From NCBI GenBank assembly GCA_047602125.1, contig JASGIB010000001.1, forward strand, positions 62,001 through 126,000: DNA of 64,000 nucleotides, given 5' to 3'. The notes under the pieces are model-generated. The model was not told the origin of the DNA. It saw only the letters and a program-made list of their open reading frames with translations, and ran no database searches. The DNA is from Pseudoluteimonas sp047602125. Its GTDB lineage: Bacteria > Pseudomonadota > Gammaproteobacteria > Xanthomonadales > Xanthomonadaceae. This document shows positions 8,191-17,699 of the stretch, piece by piece (the first letter of the stretch is position 1; each line of letters opens with the position of its first letter). The position numbers were made by a program, and so were the translations under genes.

Positions 8191-9879
8191 ATGACCGAAT
8201 CTTTCGCAGAACTGTTCGAAGCCAGCCAGGCCAACCTCGCCAAGCTGAAGCCGGGCGCCATCGTCAAGGGCGTCGTGGTCGACGTCCGCAACGACGTCGT
8301 GGTGATCAACGCCGGCCTGAAGTCCGAGGGCATCGTGCCCATCGAGCAGTTCCGCAACGACGCTGGTGAAATCGACGTGGGCATCGGCGACGAAGTCAAG
8401 GTCGCCCTCGATTCCCTCGAAAACGGCTTCGGCGAAACCGTCCTCTCGCGCGAGAAAGCCAAGCGCGCCATGGTGTGGGACGAGCTGGAAGAAGCGCTCG
8501 AGAAGAACGAAACCATCGTCGGCCGCATCAGCGGCAAGGTGAAGGGTGGCTTCACCGTCGACATCAAGGACGTCCGCGCATTCCTGCCGGGCTCGCTGGT
8601 GGACGTGCGCCCGGTGCGCGACCCGGTGTACCTGGAAGGCAAGGAACTCGAGTTCAAGCTCATCAAGCTCGACCGCAAGCGCAACAACGTGGTCGTCTCC
8701 CGCCGCGCGGTGGTCGAGAGCGAGCATTCGGAAGAGCGCGAGCAGCTGCTCGAGAAGCTGGTCGAGGGCGCCGTGCTGAAGGGCGTGGTCAAGAACCTCA
8801 CCGACTACGGCGCGTTCGTCGACCTCGGCGGCATCGACGGCCTGCTGCACATCACCGACATGGCGTGGAAGCGCGTGCGCCATCCGTCCGAAGTCGTGGA
8901 AGTCGGCCAGGAGCTCGACGTGCGCGTGCTCAAGTACGACCGCGAGCGCAACCGCGTCAGCCTGGGCCTGAAGCAGCTGGGCGAGGATCCGTGGGACAAC
9001 ATCGCCCGCCGCTACCCCGCCAACAGCCGCGTGTTCGGCAAGGTCAGCAACGTCACCGATTACGGCGCGTTCGTCGAGATCGAGCCGGGCGTGGAAGGCC
9101 TGGTGCACGTGTCCGAGATGGACTGGACCAACAAGAACGTCAACCCGGCCAAGATCGTGCAGGTCGGCGACGAAGTGCAGGTGATGGTGCTCGACGTGGA
9201 CGAAGAGCGCCGCCGCATCTCGCTGGGCATGAAGCAGGTCACCAGCAACCCGTGGGAGACCTTCGCCGCGATCCACAAGAAGGGCGACAAGGTGTCCGGC
9301 CAGATCAAGTCGATCACCGACTTCGGCATCTTCATCGGCCTGGACGGCGGCATCGACGGCCTCATCCACCTGTCCGACATCAGCTGGAACACCACCGGCG
9401 AGGACGTGGTCCGCAACTACAAGAAGGGCGACAACCTGGAAGCCGTGGTGCTGGCCGTCGATCCGGAACGCGAGCGCATCTCGCTGGGCGTCAAGCAGCT
9501 CGAGCAGGACCCGATGGGCCAGTTCGTGGCGAACAACGCCCGCGGTTCGATCGTGAAGGGCACGGTCAAGGAAGTCGACGCCAAGGGCGCGACCATCGAC
9601 CTGGGCGACGGCGTCGAGGGCTACGTTTCCGCCCGCGACATCTCGCACGAGCGCGTCGACGACGCCTCGCAGGTGCTGAAGGTCGGCCAGGAAGTCGAAG
9701 CCAAGGTCGTCGGCAACGACCGCAAGGGCCGCAGCATGCAGTTGTCGATCAAGGCCAAGGACGAAGCCGAGACCCAGGAAGCGCTGGCGAACTACAACAA
9801 GTCCGCCAACGACGCTTCCGCCGGCACCACCCGGCTTGGCGCCCTGCTGCGCGAGCAGCTGGAAGGCAAGTCCGAGTAA
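8191..9879 (+). CDS. rpsA: 30S ribosomal protein S1
   Basis: A 562-residue RNA-binding ribosomal protein, the usual S1 length in Gammaproteobacteria. It contains six S1 repeats, seen as recurring blocks such as VTDYGAFVEI, ITDFGIFIGL and LTDYGAFVDL, each followed by GLxH and S/DIxW. It docks mRNA on the 30S subunit. The start at 8191 gives the conserved MTESFAELFE N-terminus; the frame is open for 16 codons upstream without similarity. It is followed by ihfB, as in E. coli. Confidence 0.98.
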   Translation: MTESFAELFEASQANLAKLKPGAIVKGVVVDVRNDVVVINAGLKSEGIVPIEQFRNDAGEIDVGIGDEVKVALDSLENGFGETVLSREKAKRAMVWDELEEALEKNETIVGRISGKVKGGFTVDIKDVRAFLPGSLVDVRPVRDPVYLEGKELEFKLIKLDRKRNNVVVSRRAVVESEHSEEREQLLEKLVEGAVLKGVVKNLTDYGAFVDLGGIDGLLHITDMAWKRVRHPSEVVEVGQELDVRVLKYDRERNRVSLGLKQLGEDPWDNIARRYPANSRVFGKVSNVTDYGAFVEIEPGVEGLVHVSEMDWTNKNVNPAKIVQVGDEVQVMVLDVDEERRRISLGMKQVTSNPWETFAAIHKKGDKVSGQIKSITDFGIFIGLDGGIDGLIHLSDISWNTTGEDVVRNYKKGDNLEAVVLAVDPERERISLGVKQLEQDPMGQFVANNARGSIVKGTVKEVDAKGATIDLGDGVEGYVSARDISHERVDDASQVLKVGQEVEAKVVGNDRKGRSMQLSIKAKDEAETQEALANYNKSANDASAGTTRLGALLREQLEGKSE

Positions 9880-9948
9880 GCGTTACGCGCCTGCGGCGGC
9901 CCGGTAGCCCCGGGTCGCCGCAACGCGCGGAGACGATCCGGAGCGCCG

Positions 9949-10251
9949 ATGACCAAATCGGAACTGATCGAAATCCTGTCCCAGCGGCAGGTGCACCTGA
10001 AGGCCGACGATGTCGACCTCGCGGTGAAGTCGCTGCTGGAAATGATGGGTGGTGCACTCGCCACGGGCGAGCGCATCGAGGTACGCGGCTTCGGCAGCTT
10101 CTCGCTGCATTTCCGCCCGCCGCGGACCGGTCGCAACCCCAAGACCGGCGACGCCGTCGCCCTGGCCGGCAAGCACGTGCCGCATTTCAAGCCGGGCAAG
10201 GAATTGCGCGAACGCGTGAGCGGCGTGGTCCCGATGGACGCGGAAGGCTGA
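9949..10251 (+). CDS. ihfB: Integration host factor subunit beta
   Basis: A 100-residue HU/IHF-family DNA-bending protein. The family core is visible as RIEVRGFGSFSLHFR, then RTGRNPKTG, which carries the minor-groove-intercalating Pro, and the C-terminal FKPGKELRERV. It pairs with IHF-alpha, encoded elsewhere. The gene follows rpsA by about 70 bp, a gap that contains a GC-rich hairpin. Confidence 0.97.
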   Translation: MTKSELIEILSQRQVHLKADDVDLAVKSLLEMMGGALATGERIEVRGFGSFSLHFRPPRTGRNPKTGDAVALAGKHVPHFKPGKELRERVSGVVPMDAEG

Positions 10252-10312
10252 AACCCTTCGCCGGCGCGGCCCCCTGCGGGCTCGGCTAAGCTGGCGACCT
10301 CGCGGAGGCTGG

Positions 10313-10582
10313 ATGATGCGTGTGTTGCGCCTGCTTGTCGCATGCCTGTTCCTCGCCGCCGGCGCATTGCTCGGCGCGCTCAATCCGCAAGCCGTCACCA
10401 TCGATTTCGGCCCGGCTTCCCTGCACGCGGGCCTGGGCGCAAGCCTGCTCGGCGCATTGCTTGTGGGCGTCGCCGCCTGCGGCCTGCTGCTGTCCGCGCT
10501 GGTGATCGCGCCGTTGAAGTTGCGCCTGCGCCGACTGCAGACTGCCGCAGCATCCACATCCACTGCCGGGAACGCCACATGA
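10313..10582 (+). CDS. lapA: LapA domain (DUF1049) inner-membrane protein
   Basis: An 89-residue protein with two hydrophobic segments separated by a short loop containing NPQAVTIDFG, the LapA/DUF1049 layout. LapA works with LapB in the inner membrane to control lipopolysaccharide assembly. Two ATG codons are adjacent; 10313 is used, with a GAGG site upstream. The stop overlaps the lapB start by 4 bp. Confidence 0.92.
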   Translation: MMRVLRLLVACLFLAAGALLGALNPQAVTIDFGPASLHAGLGASLLGALLVGVAACGLLLSALVIAPLKLRLRRLQTAAASTSTAGNAT

Positions 10583-11766
10583 CCGGACTCGCTTTCGTCA
10601 GCCAGTGGTTCTGGTTGTTCCTGCTGCTGCCGATCGCCGCCCTGAGCGGCTGGGTGATCGGCCGCCGCGGTGGCGAACGCCACAGCGACAGCCAGGTCAG
10701 CAAGCTTTCGACCACGTATTTCCGCGGGTTGAACTACCTGTTGAACGAACAGCCGGACAAGGCGATCGAGTTGTTCCTGCACATCGCCGAACTGGACAAG
10801 GACACGTTCGAAACACAGATCGCGCTGGGGCACCTGTTCCGCCGCCGCGGCGAGGTCGATCGCGCGATCCGGCTGCACCAAGCGCTGGTGGAACGCCGTG
10901 ACCTCAGCGATCCGCAGAAAGTGCAGGCATTGCTGGCATTGGGCGAGGACTACATGAAGTCCGGGCTGCTCGACCGCGCGGAGACCGTGTTCGGCGACCT
11001 CGCGCACATCGACCAGCGCGCGCCGCAGGCGCTGCGCCACCTGATCGGCATCTACCAGTCCGAACGCGACTGGAACAAGGCCATCGAGAACGCGACGCGC
11101 TACGAACAGGCGACCGGCGAGCCGATGGGCAAGCTCATCGCGCAATTCGAATGCGAACTCGCCGACCGCGCGCGATCGGCCGGCGACGTCGACGGCGCGC
11201 GCGCGGCGGTGGCGCGCGCCTACGCGGCCGATGCGACATCGGTGCGCGCGGGGATGCTCGAAGGAAGGATCGAGGCCGAGGCGGGCAACGACGCCGCTGC
11301 GATCCGCGCGTTCGAACGCGCCGCGCGCCACGATCCCGATTACCTGCCAGAAATCCTGCCGACGCTGCTCGCCAGCTACGAACGCGTCGGCGATGCCAGC
11401 GGTGCGCGCAATTTCCTCGCGGAGATGAGCGAGCACTACCGCGGCATCGCGCCTGTGCTGGCATTGACGCGGCTGGTCGAGGCGGAGCAGGGCGTCGCCG
11501 CGGGCCGCGCGTTCCTCGCCGGGCAATTGAAGGACCGGCCTTCGGTGCGCGGCGAGGCCGCGCTGATCGACCTGTCTCTGGCGGAAGGCGCGGATCCGTC
11601 CGCGACCTTGCACGACCTGAAGCACATCACCGACCAGCTGCTGGTCCGCAACCCCAGCTATCGCTGCACGCGTTGCGGCTTCGGCGCGCGCAGCCACCAT
11701 TGGCAATGCCCGAGTTGCAAGGAATGGGGCACGGTCAAGCCGCTCCTGAATTACGCCGTGGTTTGA
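10579..11766 (+). CDS. lapB: Lipopolysaccharide assembly protein LapB
   Basis: A 395-residue protein with one N-terminal membrane anchor, a long TPR region and a C-terminal rubredoxin-like metal site with two CxxC pairs (CTRCGFG and CPSCKEW). In E. coli LapB/YciM recruits FtsH to LpxC and so balances lipopolysaccharide with phospholipid. The ATGA overlap with lapA and the conserved N-terminus with the GLNYLLNEQPDKAIE motif fix the start. Confidence 0.96.
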   Translation: MTGLAFVSQWFWLFLLLPIAALSGWVIGRRGGERHSDSQVSKLSTTYFRGLNYLLNEQPDKAIELFLHIAELDKDTFETQIALGHLFRRRGEVDRAIRLHQALVERRDLSDPQKVQALLALGEDYMKSGLLDRAETVFGDLAHIDQRAPQALRHLIGIYQSERDWNKAIENATRYEQATGEPMGKLIAQFECELADRARSAGDVDGARAAVARAYAADATSVRAGMLEGRIEAEAGNDAAAIRAFERAARHDPDYLPEILPTLLASYERVGDASGARNFLAEMSEHYRGIAPVLALTRLVEAEQGVAAGRAFLAGQLKDRPSVRGEAALIDLSLAEGADPSATLHDLKHITDQLLVRNPSYRCTRCGFGARSHHWQCPSCKEWGTVKPLLNYAVV

Positions 11767-11768
11767 TC

Positions 11769-12776
11769 GTGGCCTGGCAAGGCGGGCTTCTTGCATGGTG
11801 CCTGGCGCATGTCGCCATCGGCGCGGCCGGGACTTGGCTTGCGCGTCGATACGCCCTGCAGCGGAAATTGATCGACCAACCGGGCGAACGACGCAGCCAT
11901 CTTGTCGCAACGCCGCGTGGCGGCGGCATCGCCATCGCCGCGTCCGCATCACTGGCACTCGCCTGGCTGGCTTCGACCGATGCCATTCCCATGCCGATCG
12001 CCGGATTGGTCGGGGTCGGGCTGCTGCTGGTGTCGGGCATCGGGTGGGTGGACGACCACCGCCCGCTTTCGCCGTGGTCGCGGCTCGGAGTGCAGGCCGT
12101 GGCCGCGGCCTTGGTGGCCATCGCCTTGTTGCTGGCCGGGCACCAGCCGCTTTCCGCCGCCTTCGGCTTCGCGGTCGTGATGGTGCTGGTCAACGTCTGG
12201 AACTTCATGGACGGCATCGACGGGCTGGCCGCTTCGCAGGCCTTGCTCGTCGCCGCTTGCTGGGCATTGCTGGCGTGGCCCGGTCCATGGGCGTGGATGC
12301 TGGTCGCGTTGGTCGCCGCATGCCTGGGATTCCTGCCCTTCAACCTGCCGCCGGCGCGGATCTTCCTCGGCGACGTCGGCAGCGGTGCCCTGGGGTACCT
12401 GCTCGCGGTCGGCCTGCTCTGGCTGCCAGCGGGCGAGCCGCACTGGCCCTGGCTGGCATGGCTGCCGCTTTCGGCGTTCCTTGTCGACGCGGCGCTCACG
12501 TTGCTCGTGCGCATGCTTCGGGGCGAACGCTGGTGGGCGCCGCACATGCAGCACGCCTACCAGCGGTGGAGCGCCAGGCTCGGACGCCACGGGACGGTAA
12601 GCATGGCCTATGCGCTGTGGACGGTGTCCGCCGTGGTCGCCACCCTGGTATTGGCCCGGGAAGTTAAAATGGGTGGTAGCGTGATCGCGCTGGGCACGGG
12701 CTACATGGCGGCTGTTGCGGCATGGGGATGGCTCAGGCGGGAACGGATGCCTCAGGAGGGGGGCAGCAAACCATGA
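11769..12776 (+). CDS. Polyprenyl-phosphate sugar-1-phosphate transferase (WecA/WbpL family)
   Basis: A 335-residue polytopic membrane protein of glycosyltransferase family 4 (MraY/WecA). It loads a sugar-1-phosphate from a UDP-sugar on undecaprenyl phosphate, the first step of O-antigen or exopolysaccharide repeat synthesis. Family motifs are GWVDDHRPLSP, NVWNFMDGIDGLA, RIFLGDVGSGALGY and a C-terminal WWAPHMQHAYQR. The GTG start two bases after the lapB stop is inferred from context. The stop overlaps the next ATG. The substrate sugar cannot be told; the adjacent WbpM-like gene suggests a bacillosamine- or fucosamine-type sugar. Confidence 0.9.
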   Translation: MAWQGGLLAWCLAHVAIGAAGTWLARRYALQRKLIDQPGERRSHLVATPRGGGIAIAASASLALAWLASTDAIPMPIAGLVGVGLLLVSGIGWVDDHRPLSPWSRLGVQAVAAALVAIALLLAGHQPLSAAFGFAVVMVLVNVWNFMDGIDGLAASQALLVAACWALLAWPGPWAWMLVALVAACLGFLPFNLPPARIFLGDVGSGALGYLLAVGLLWLPAGEPHWPWLAWLPLSAFLVDAALTLLVRMLRGERWWAPHMQHAYQRWSARLGRHGTVSMAYALWTVSAVVATLVLAREVKMGGSVIALGTGYMAAVAAWGWLRRERMPQEGGSKP

Positions 12777-14680
12777 CATTCAGGGATCGATTCGAAGTCT
12801 CCTTGCCCCGCATCGCGGTCGTGGCCCACGACCTGTGCATGGTGTGGCTCAGCTGGTACGGCCTGCATCGTTTCCGTTACGCGATCCAGGCCACGCCCGG
12901 TCCCCTCCCGGCGATGTCCGTGGAATTGCTGCTGGTCCTTTGCGCGCAAGGCCTGGTGTTCTGGCGCGTCGGTTTGTACCGGGGGGTCTGGCGCTTCGCC
13001 AGCGTGCCCGACCTCGTCAACATCATGAAGGCGGCGCTGTTCGGCCTGCTGGCCATCGTCATCGCGCTGTTCTTCTACAACCGCCTCACCATGGTGCCCC
13101 GGACCGTATTGGTGCTGTATCCGGTGGTGCTCAGCGCCTTGCTGGGCATGCCACGGCTCCTCTATCGCAGTTGGAAGGACATGACCCAGAAACGCGGTGG
13201 GCATGCCGCGGTCCGGGTCCTGATCCTCGGCGCCGGCGAAGCGGGCGAGACGCTGGTCCGCGACTTGCGTCGCGCGGGCACCTACCAGCCGGTCGGCTTC
13301 CTGGACGACGCGGCGCGCTTGCATGGCAGCGAACTGCAGGGCTTGCCCATCCTCGGCAGCATCGGGGACCTCGAGCGACTGGCGCCGGAAGTCGCGGCGC
13401 AACTGGCGATCATCGCCTTGCCCGAACTCGATGCCGAAGCGATGCGCAAGGTCGTCGAGGCCTGCGAGAAATCCGGCTTGCCGTTCCGCATGGTTCCGCG
13501 CCTGGACGACGTGCTGGCCGGGCGCTCGCGGCCCGGCGAATTGAAGGAAGTGGCGATCGAGGACCTGCTGGGCCGCCAACCGGTGAAGCCCGACTGGAAG
13601 GCGATCCGTGCGTGGCTGGGCGGCAGGAGCGTGCTCGTGACCGGCGCCGGTGGTTCCATCGGCAGCGAGCTGTGCAGGCAATGCGCCCGGCATGGCGCGC
13701 GCACCGTCGCGTTGCTGGAAATCGACGAGCTCGCGCTACTGACCATCGAGGCGGAGCTGCGGCGCGATTTCCCACAGGTCGAATGCGTCGCCGTGCTCGG
13801 CGATTGCGGGGATCCCGCGGTAATGCGCCACGCGCTGGAACGGTCGCAGCCGCAGGCGGTGTTCCATGCCGCTGCCTACAAGCAGGTTCCGCTGCTCGAA
13901 GCGCAGTTGCGGGAAGCGGTCCGCAACAACGTGCTCGCCACGTCGGTGGTTTCGGAAGCGAGCCGACAGGCAGGCGTGGAATCGTGCGTGCTGATTTCGA
14001 CCGACAAGGCGGTGGATCCGGCGAACGTCCTCGGTGCGACGAAGCGCCTCGCCGAAATGATTTGCCAGCGCTTCGCCGCGGAGTCCAGCACGCGATTCGT
14101 CACCGTGCGGTTCGGCAACGTGCTCGATTCCGCCGGCAGCGTCGTGCCGCTGTTCAGGGAGCAGATCCGCGTCGGCGGGCCGGTGACGGTGACTCATTCG
14201 GAGGTCACCCGTTACTTCATGACCATCCCCGAAGCCTGCCAGCTGATCCTGCAGGCCTCGGCCATCGGTGCGCAGCAGGCCGTCTACACGCTGGACATGG
14301 GCGAAGCAGTGCCGATCCGCCTGCTTGCGGAGCAGATGATCCGCCTCGCCGGGAAGCAGCCGGGCAAGGACATCGCGATCGCCTTCACCGGCTTGAGGCC
14401 GGGCGAAAAACTGCACGAAGCGCTGTTCCACGTGGACGAACGCTATCGGCCCACCTCGCATCCCAAGATCCTGCAGGCCGAGGCCCGGGCGGTGAACGTC
14501 GAGGAACTCGACCAGGCGCTGGGTCGCTTGCGTGCGGCGGTGGCCGCATACGATGTCGATGCATTGTCGCTCTTGCTGCGTGCGACCGTGCCGGAATTCA
14601 TCCCGGTCGGGGACGAGGCCGAAGCACAGGCAGCGACGACGGTCATCAGCTTCCCGGCCAGGCAGGCCCGCAGGACTTGA
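12773..14680 (+). CDS. Membrane-bound nucleotide-sugar 4,6-dehydratase (WbpM/CapD family)
   Basis: A 635-residue protein with about four N-terminal membrane helices, a CoA-binding-like Rossmann domain (LILGAGEAGETLVRDL) and a C-terminal SDR domain. The SDR domain has the NAD motif GAGGSIGSELCR and the signature STDKAVDPANVLGATKR. Relatives convert UDP-GlcNAc to a 4-keto-6-deoxy sugar for O-antigen synthesis. A strong AGGAGGGG site precedes the ATG at 12773, which overlaps the previous stop (ATGA). It acts in the same surface-glycan pathway as its neighbours. Confidence 0.93.
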   Translation: MTFRDRFEVSLPRIAVVAHDLCMVWLSWYGLHRFRYAIQATPGPLPAMSVELLLVLCAQGLVFWRVGLYRGVWRFASVPDLVNIMKAALFGLLAIVIALFFYNRLTMVPRTVLVLYPVVLSALLGMPRLLYRSWKDMTQKRGGHAAVRVLILGAGEAGETLVRDLRRAGTYQPVGFLDDAARLHGSELQGLPILGSIGDLERLAPEVAAQLAIIALPELDAEAMRKVVEACEKSGLPFRMVPRLDDVLAGRSRPGELKEVAIEDLLGRQPVKPDWKAIRAWLGGRSVLVTGAGGSIGSELCRQCARHGARTVALLEIDELALLTIEAELRRDFPQVECVAVLGDCGDPAVMRHALERSQPQAVFHAAAYKQVPLLEAQLREAVRNNVLATSVVSEASRQAGVESCVLISTDKAVDPANVLGATKRLAEMICQRFAAESSTRFVTVRFGNVLDSAGSVVPLFREQIRVGGPVTVTHSEVTRYFMTIPEACQLILQASAIGAQQAVYTLDMGEAVPIRLLAEQMIRLAGKQPGKDIAIAFTGLRPGEKLHEALFHVDERYRPTSHPKILQAEARAVNVEELDQALGRLRAAVAAYDVDALSLLLRATVPEFIPVGDEAEAQAATTVISFPARQARRT

Positions 14681-14682
14681 GC

Positions 14683-15595
14683 GTGGCGCCATCCGGGAAT
14701 CGCCGCATACGCAAGGCCGTTTTCCCGGTGGCCGGGCTTGGCACCCGGTTCCTGCCCGCCACGAAAACCGTCCCGAAGGAAATGCTGCCGGTGGTCGACC
14801 GACCGCTGATCCAGTATGCCGTTCGACGAGGCGGTCGAAGCGGGCTGCGACACGTTGGTGTTCGTCACCAATCGCTACAAGCATGCGGTGGCCGACTACT
14901 TCGACAAGGCCTATGAGCTCGAGCAGAAGCTGGAACATGCCGGCAAGCAGGAACAACTCGAACTGGTCCGCAATGTCCTGCCCGATGGCGTGCGCGCGGT
15001 GTTCGTGACGCAGCCCGAAGCGCGCGGCCTCGGGCATGCCGTGCTTTGCGCGAAAGCCGTGGTCGGCGACGAACCCTTCGCGGTCCTCCTGCCCGACGAC
15101 CTCATCTGGAACAAGGGCGACGGGGCGTTGAAGCAGATGGCCGACCACGCCGAGGCGTCGGGTTCCGGAGTCGTCGCCGTGCAGGATGTCCCGCTCCCGC
15201 AGGTTTCGAGTTACGGCATCGTCACGGTCGCCGGATTCGGCGGCCAGAGCGGCCGCATTCAGGAAATCATCGAGAAGCCCAGCCCAGACCAGGCGCCGAG
15301 CACTTTGGCGGTCGTCGGACGTTACATCCTTCCACCGGCGATTTTCGCGGAGCTCGAGCGAACGCAGGCCGGCAACGGTGGCGAAATCCAGTTGACCGAC
15401 GCGATCGCCGCCCTGGTCGCAGGACAGGCGCCGTTCGATGCCTTCCGCTTCCGCGGCAGCCGCTTCGATTGCGGCACCCATCTCGGCCTGATCGAAGCCA
15501 CCATCCGCTATGCCCTCGACCATGAACACCTGAGCGATGCGGCGCGCAAGCTGATGCGCGATGCATTGCTGGAACTCGGGATCGCCGATTCGTAG
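14683..15595 (+). pseudogene. galU: galU, UTP-glucose-1-phosphate uridylyltransferase, interrupted by a 1-base frameshift
   Basis: The enzyme makes UDP-glucose from UTP and glucose-1-phosphate. The first part, from GTG at 14683, reads RKAVFPVAGLGTRFLP and ends at PLIQYAV. The rest continues one frame over from DEAVEAGCDTLVF to a normal C-terminus at 15595. The break is an extra T at 14822-14823 (GCCGTTCGAC where GCCGTCGAC would stay in frame). Removing it gives about 303 residues, the normal GalU length, with all nucleotide-binding motifs. It is either a recent mutation or, more likely, a sequencing or assembly error, because both sides are well preserved. Confidence 0.9.
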
Positions 15596-15717
15596 CGGCG
15601 GTGTTTCGCGGCAATCTTCCGCGGGGCGGGATCGACGCTGGACGTACCCAGCCGGGCGGGCTATCTTCGCCGCTGGAATCCGTCCATCCTGGACGGGCAG
15701 GCAAAGGGGGAGAATCC

Positions 15718-16245
15718 ATGAATCCGAGCTTGAAGGCGTCCTTGCTGACTCTCGTCATTTCCGCGGCGTTTGCGCCAACGGCCGGCAATGCGGCGCAAGT
15801 GACGCAGATCATCGCCAGCAGCGCGATGGCGCACTGCCAATCGTTCACGCCAGGCGTGACCAACACCATCACCAATCGTGTGATCGGTTCGGAAAACACC
15901 GGTACCAAGAACCTCGGCATCGCTTGTGCCTTTGAGGTCGATTACGGCGCGATGACGGATGATGGCGTGCAGTCGGTGATTCTGAACTTCAATAATCACG
16001 GCACATCCTCGTTCAACATCAACTGCACGCTGGCGGTGGGTCCGGAAGGCGATTTCAGCTATTACATCAGCAAGACCACAGCAGTCGTTCCCGGCACCCA
16101 GAGCAGCGTGATGTTCACGCCCGAGGATGCCGGATCCGAAGACCTCGGTTTCCAAGACGCACTCGTCGGCCTGACCTGCATCCTGCCGCCGAAGGCCATC
16201 GTCAACGACACCTACGTCGGATATGCGGTCGACAACGGCGCCTGA
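15718..16245 (+). CDS. Secreted 4-Cys protein, family A copy 1
   Basis: A 175-residue protein of unknown function with a signal peptide (cleavage likely after GNAA). Four cysteines (C40, C70, C103, C154) are conserved in number and spacing in two paralogues at 17077 and 18535. The hallmark block at residues 40-60 reads CQSFTPGVTNT, then NRVIGSEN, followed by IACAFE and a late CILPP before TYVGY. The pattern suggests an exported, disulfide-bonded beta-rich domain. The start has a GGGGGAGA site upstream. It opens an A-B-A-B-A gene array and is followed by a hairpin. Confidence 0.85.
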   Translation: MNPSLKASLLTLVISAAFAPTAGNAAQVTQIIASSAMAHCQSFTPGVTNTITNRVIGSENTGTKNLGIACAFEVDYGAMTDDGVQSVILNFNNHGTSSFNINCTLAVGPEGDFSYYISKTTAVVPGTQSSVMFTPEDAGSEDLGFQDALVGLTCILPPKAIVNDTYVGYAVDNGA

Positions 16246-16263
16246 TTCGCGCCCCGCGTCACC

Positions 16264-16288
16264 AGCGAGGCGCCTTGGGCGCCTCGCT
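16264..16288 (+). terminator. Hairpin after family A copy 1
   Basis: A perfect 11-bp stem (AGCGAGGCGCC pairing with GGCGCCTCGCT) with a 3-base loop lies 18 bases after the stop. It is followed by GCATTTG, so the U-tract is poor. It is a probable terminator or mRNA 3' stabiliser. Confidence 0.55.
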
Positions 16289-16332
16289 GCATTTGCGGAG
16301 CCGGTTCGCATACATAACGTCAGGCAGTGCCG

Positions 16333-16974
16333 ATGAGCCAGAACCTTGTGGAAACGAAGCATCGCTCGCGCCTGCCCTGGGTTTTGATGGCGCTGGTCGT
16401 CGCTGTCATCGCAGGCGTCACGCTGTACCGGCAGTTCCATTCTTCCGCCGACACGGCCAAGCTTTCCCAGTCCGTCGACGAAGAATCGGACGGCCGGAAA
16501 GGCGCCGCCAGACGCTTGACCCCCGAGGAAATCCGGGCGCTGGCGACACGATCGCCAGGCCTGCAGGGGGGCGCGACGGTGAGCGACATGGCCGGGATGA
16601 TGGAAAAGCGCAAGCGCATGGCGGAAGCGACGCAGGCGCGCACGCGCGAACGCAATGCCGCATTCGCGGCCCGGTTCGCAGCGGAAAAATCCGACCCCTC
16701 GTGGTCACCAGCGCACGAGAAGGAACTTGCTTCCCTGCAGGACTCGGATCCCATGCGGGATGCCGACGCGAAGGCGACGAACTTCCGGGCCGATTGCCGT
16801 TCGACGACCTGCCGCATCCAGGCGGATTTCCCCGATTCCTCCGCGGCCGCCGATTGGCTGCAGCTTTACATGGGCAGTGTCGGCGACCGGTTGCCGGTGG
16901 CGACTGCGCACAAGGTCACGAATCCCGACGGATCCGTGCGGGTGGAAATCTACGGGGTCGGGCGCACGCGATAG
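16333..16974 (+). CDS. Membrane-anchored CRST-CRI protein, family B copy 1
   Basis: A 213-residue protein with a short basic N-terminus, one membrane helix (about 15-32), a charged helical stretch (about 60-145) and a C-terminal domain holding CRSTTCRIQADFP (C155, C160), then DWLQLY and VTNPDGSVRVEIYG. The layout suggests a single-pass protein with a periplasmic C-terminal domain carrying a CxxxxC pair, probably a disulfide. It is paralogous to the gene at 17700. An in-frame GTG lies 6 bases upstream, but ATG 16333 has a better-placed AGG. Its function is unknown. Confidence 0.82.
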   Translation: MSQNLVETKHRSRLPWVLMALVVAVIAGVTLYRQFHSSADTAKLSQSVDEESDGRKGAARRLTPEEIRALATRSPGLQGGATVSDMAGMMEKRKRMAEATQARTRERNAAFAARFAAEKSDPSWSPAHEKELASLQDSDPMRDADAKATNFRADCRSTTCRIQADFPDSSAAADWLQLYMGSVGDRLPVATAHKVTNPDGSVRVEIYGVGRTR

Positions 16975-17076
16975 CGGGCGCAGTCGGCTGCGTATATCCT
17001 GCTTTCGGTCACAGACATGGACAGCCCATCGAGGTTGTCTCCCCGGCATTCCACCCAACCGAGGATCACTGGATCC

Positions 17077-17613
17077 ATGAACGTCGCCATCAAATCCTGT
17101 TTCGCGACCCTTGCCGTGGCGACCGTGGTTGCCGCGGCCAGCGCGCAAGCCGCCACGGGGGCGTACATCAACGATGCAAATGCGCCCGCGCGCTGCCAGG
17201 CATTCAACCCGGGGCCAACCAATACCGTTCGCAACCGCGTCACCGGCTCGGAAAACATCGGCGCGGCAATGAACGTGGCCTGCGCCTTCGAGAACGTCAG
17301 CAGCTTCGATTACGGGACGAACGTCACCGAAGCCGGCGTGCAGATCGGCAACAACGCAAGCGTCGCCTTCACCGTGACCTGTTCGGAATTGAGCGGCTAC
17401 TTCGGCGATGCGGGCGTGGTCCTCAACAAGACCAGCGACAGCATCGCGCCGGGCGGATCGCAGATCGTCGGTTTCACCGCGGATGACACGCCCGACTCCG
17501 GCGACACCGACCTTGGTTCCTATGCGGTCGGCATCGTCTGCAACCTGCCGACCCACGCAGTGATGGGCGAAACCTATTCCATCTGGTACGACGAGGACGG
17601 CGTCGAGGCGTAA
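17077..17613 (+). CDS. Secreted 4-Cys protein, family A copy 2
   Basis: A 178-residue paralogue of the products at 15718 and 18535. A signal peptide is followed by CQAFNPGPTNT, then NRVTGSEN, and the four conserved cysteines fall at C40, C69, C102 and C155, with a terminal CNLPTHA and TYSIWY. Sequence between the conserved blocks has diverged, so the duplication is not recent. The ATG at 17077 has a GAGG site about 12 bases upstream. No known family is recognised. Confidence 0.84.
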   Translation: MNVAIKSCFATLAVATVVAAASAQAATGAYINDANAPARCQAFNPGPTNTVRNRVTGSENIGAAMNVACAFENVSSFDYGTNVTEAGVQIGNNASVAFTVTCSELSGYFGDAGVVLNKTSDSIAPGGSQIVGFTADDTPDSGDTDLGSYAVGIVCNLPTHAVMGETYSIWYDEDGVEA

Positions 17614-17699
17614 TAGCCCGACTTTCGTCGGTCGAATCCTGCGCGCCCGAGTGTTCGTCGCCCGCGCATACGGGTGCGGGGAACTTCGGAATCCTTCGA

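Noticed and set aside
9880..9948. Terminator between rpsA and ihfB
   Set aside because: A GC-rich hairpin is present but has no U-tract and the gap is short; read-through to ihfB is as likely.
14816..14830. Programmed ribosomal frameshift in galU (and in guaB near 34730)
   Set aside because: No slippery heptamer or downstream structure is seen at either site, and neither gene is known for recoding. A sequencing error or a mutation explains both better.
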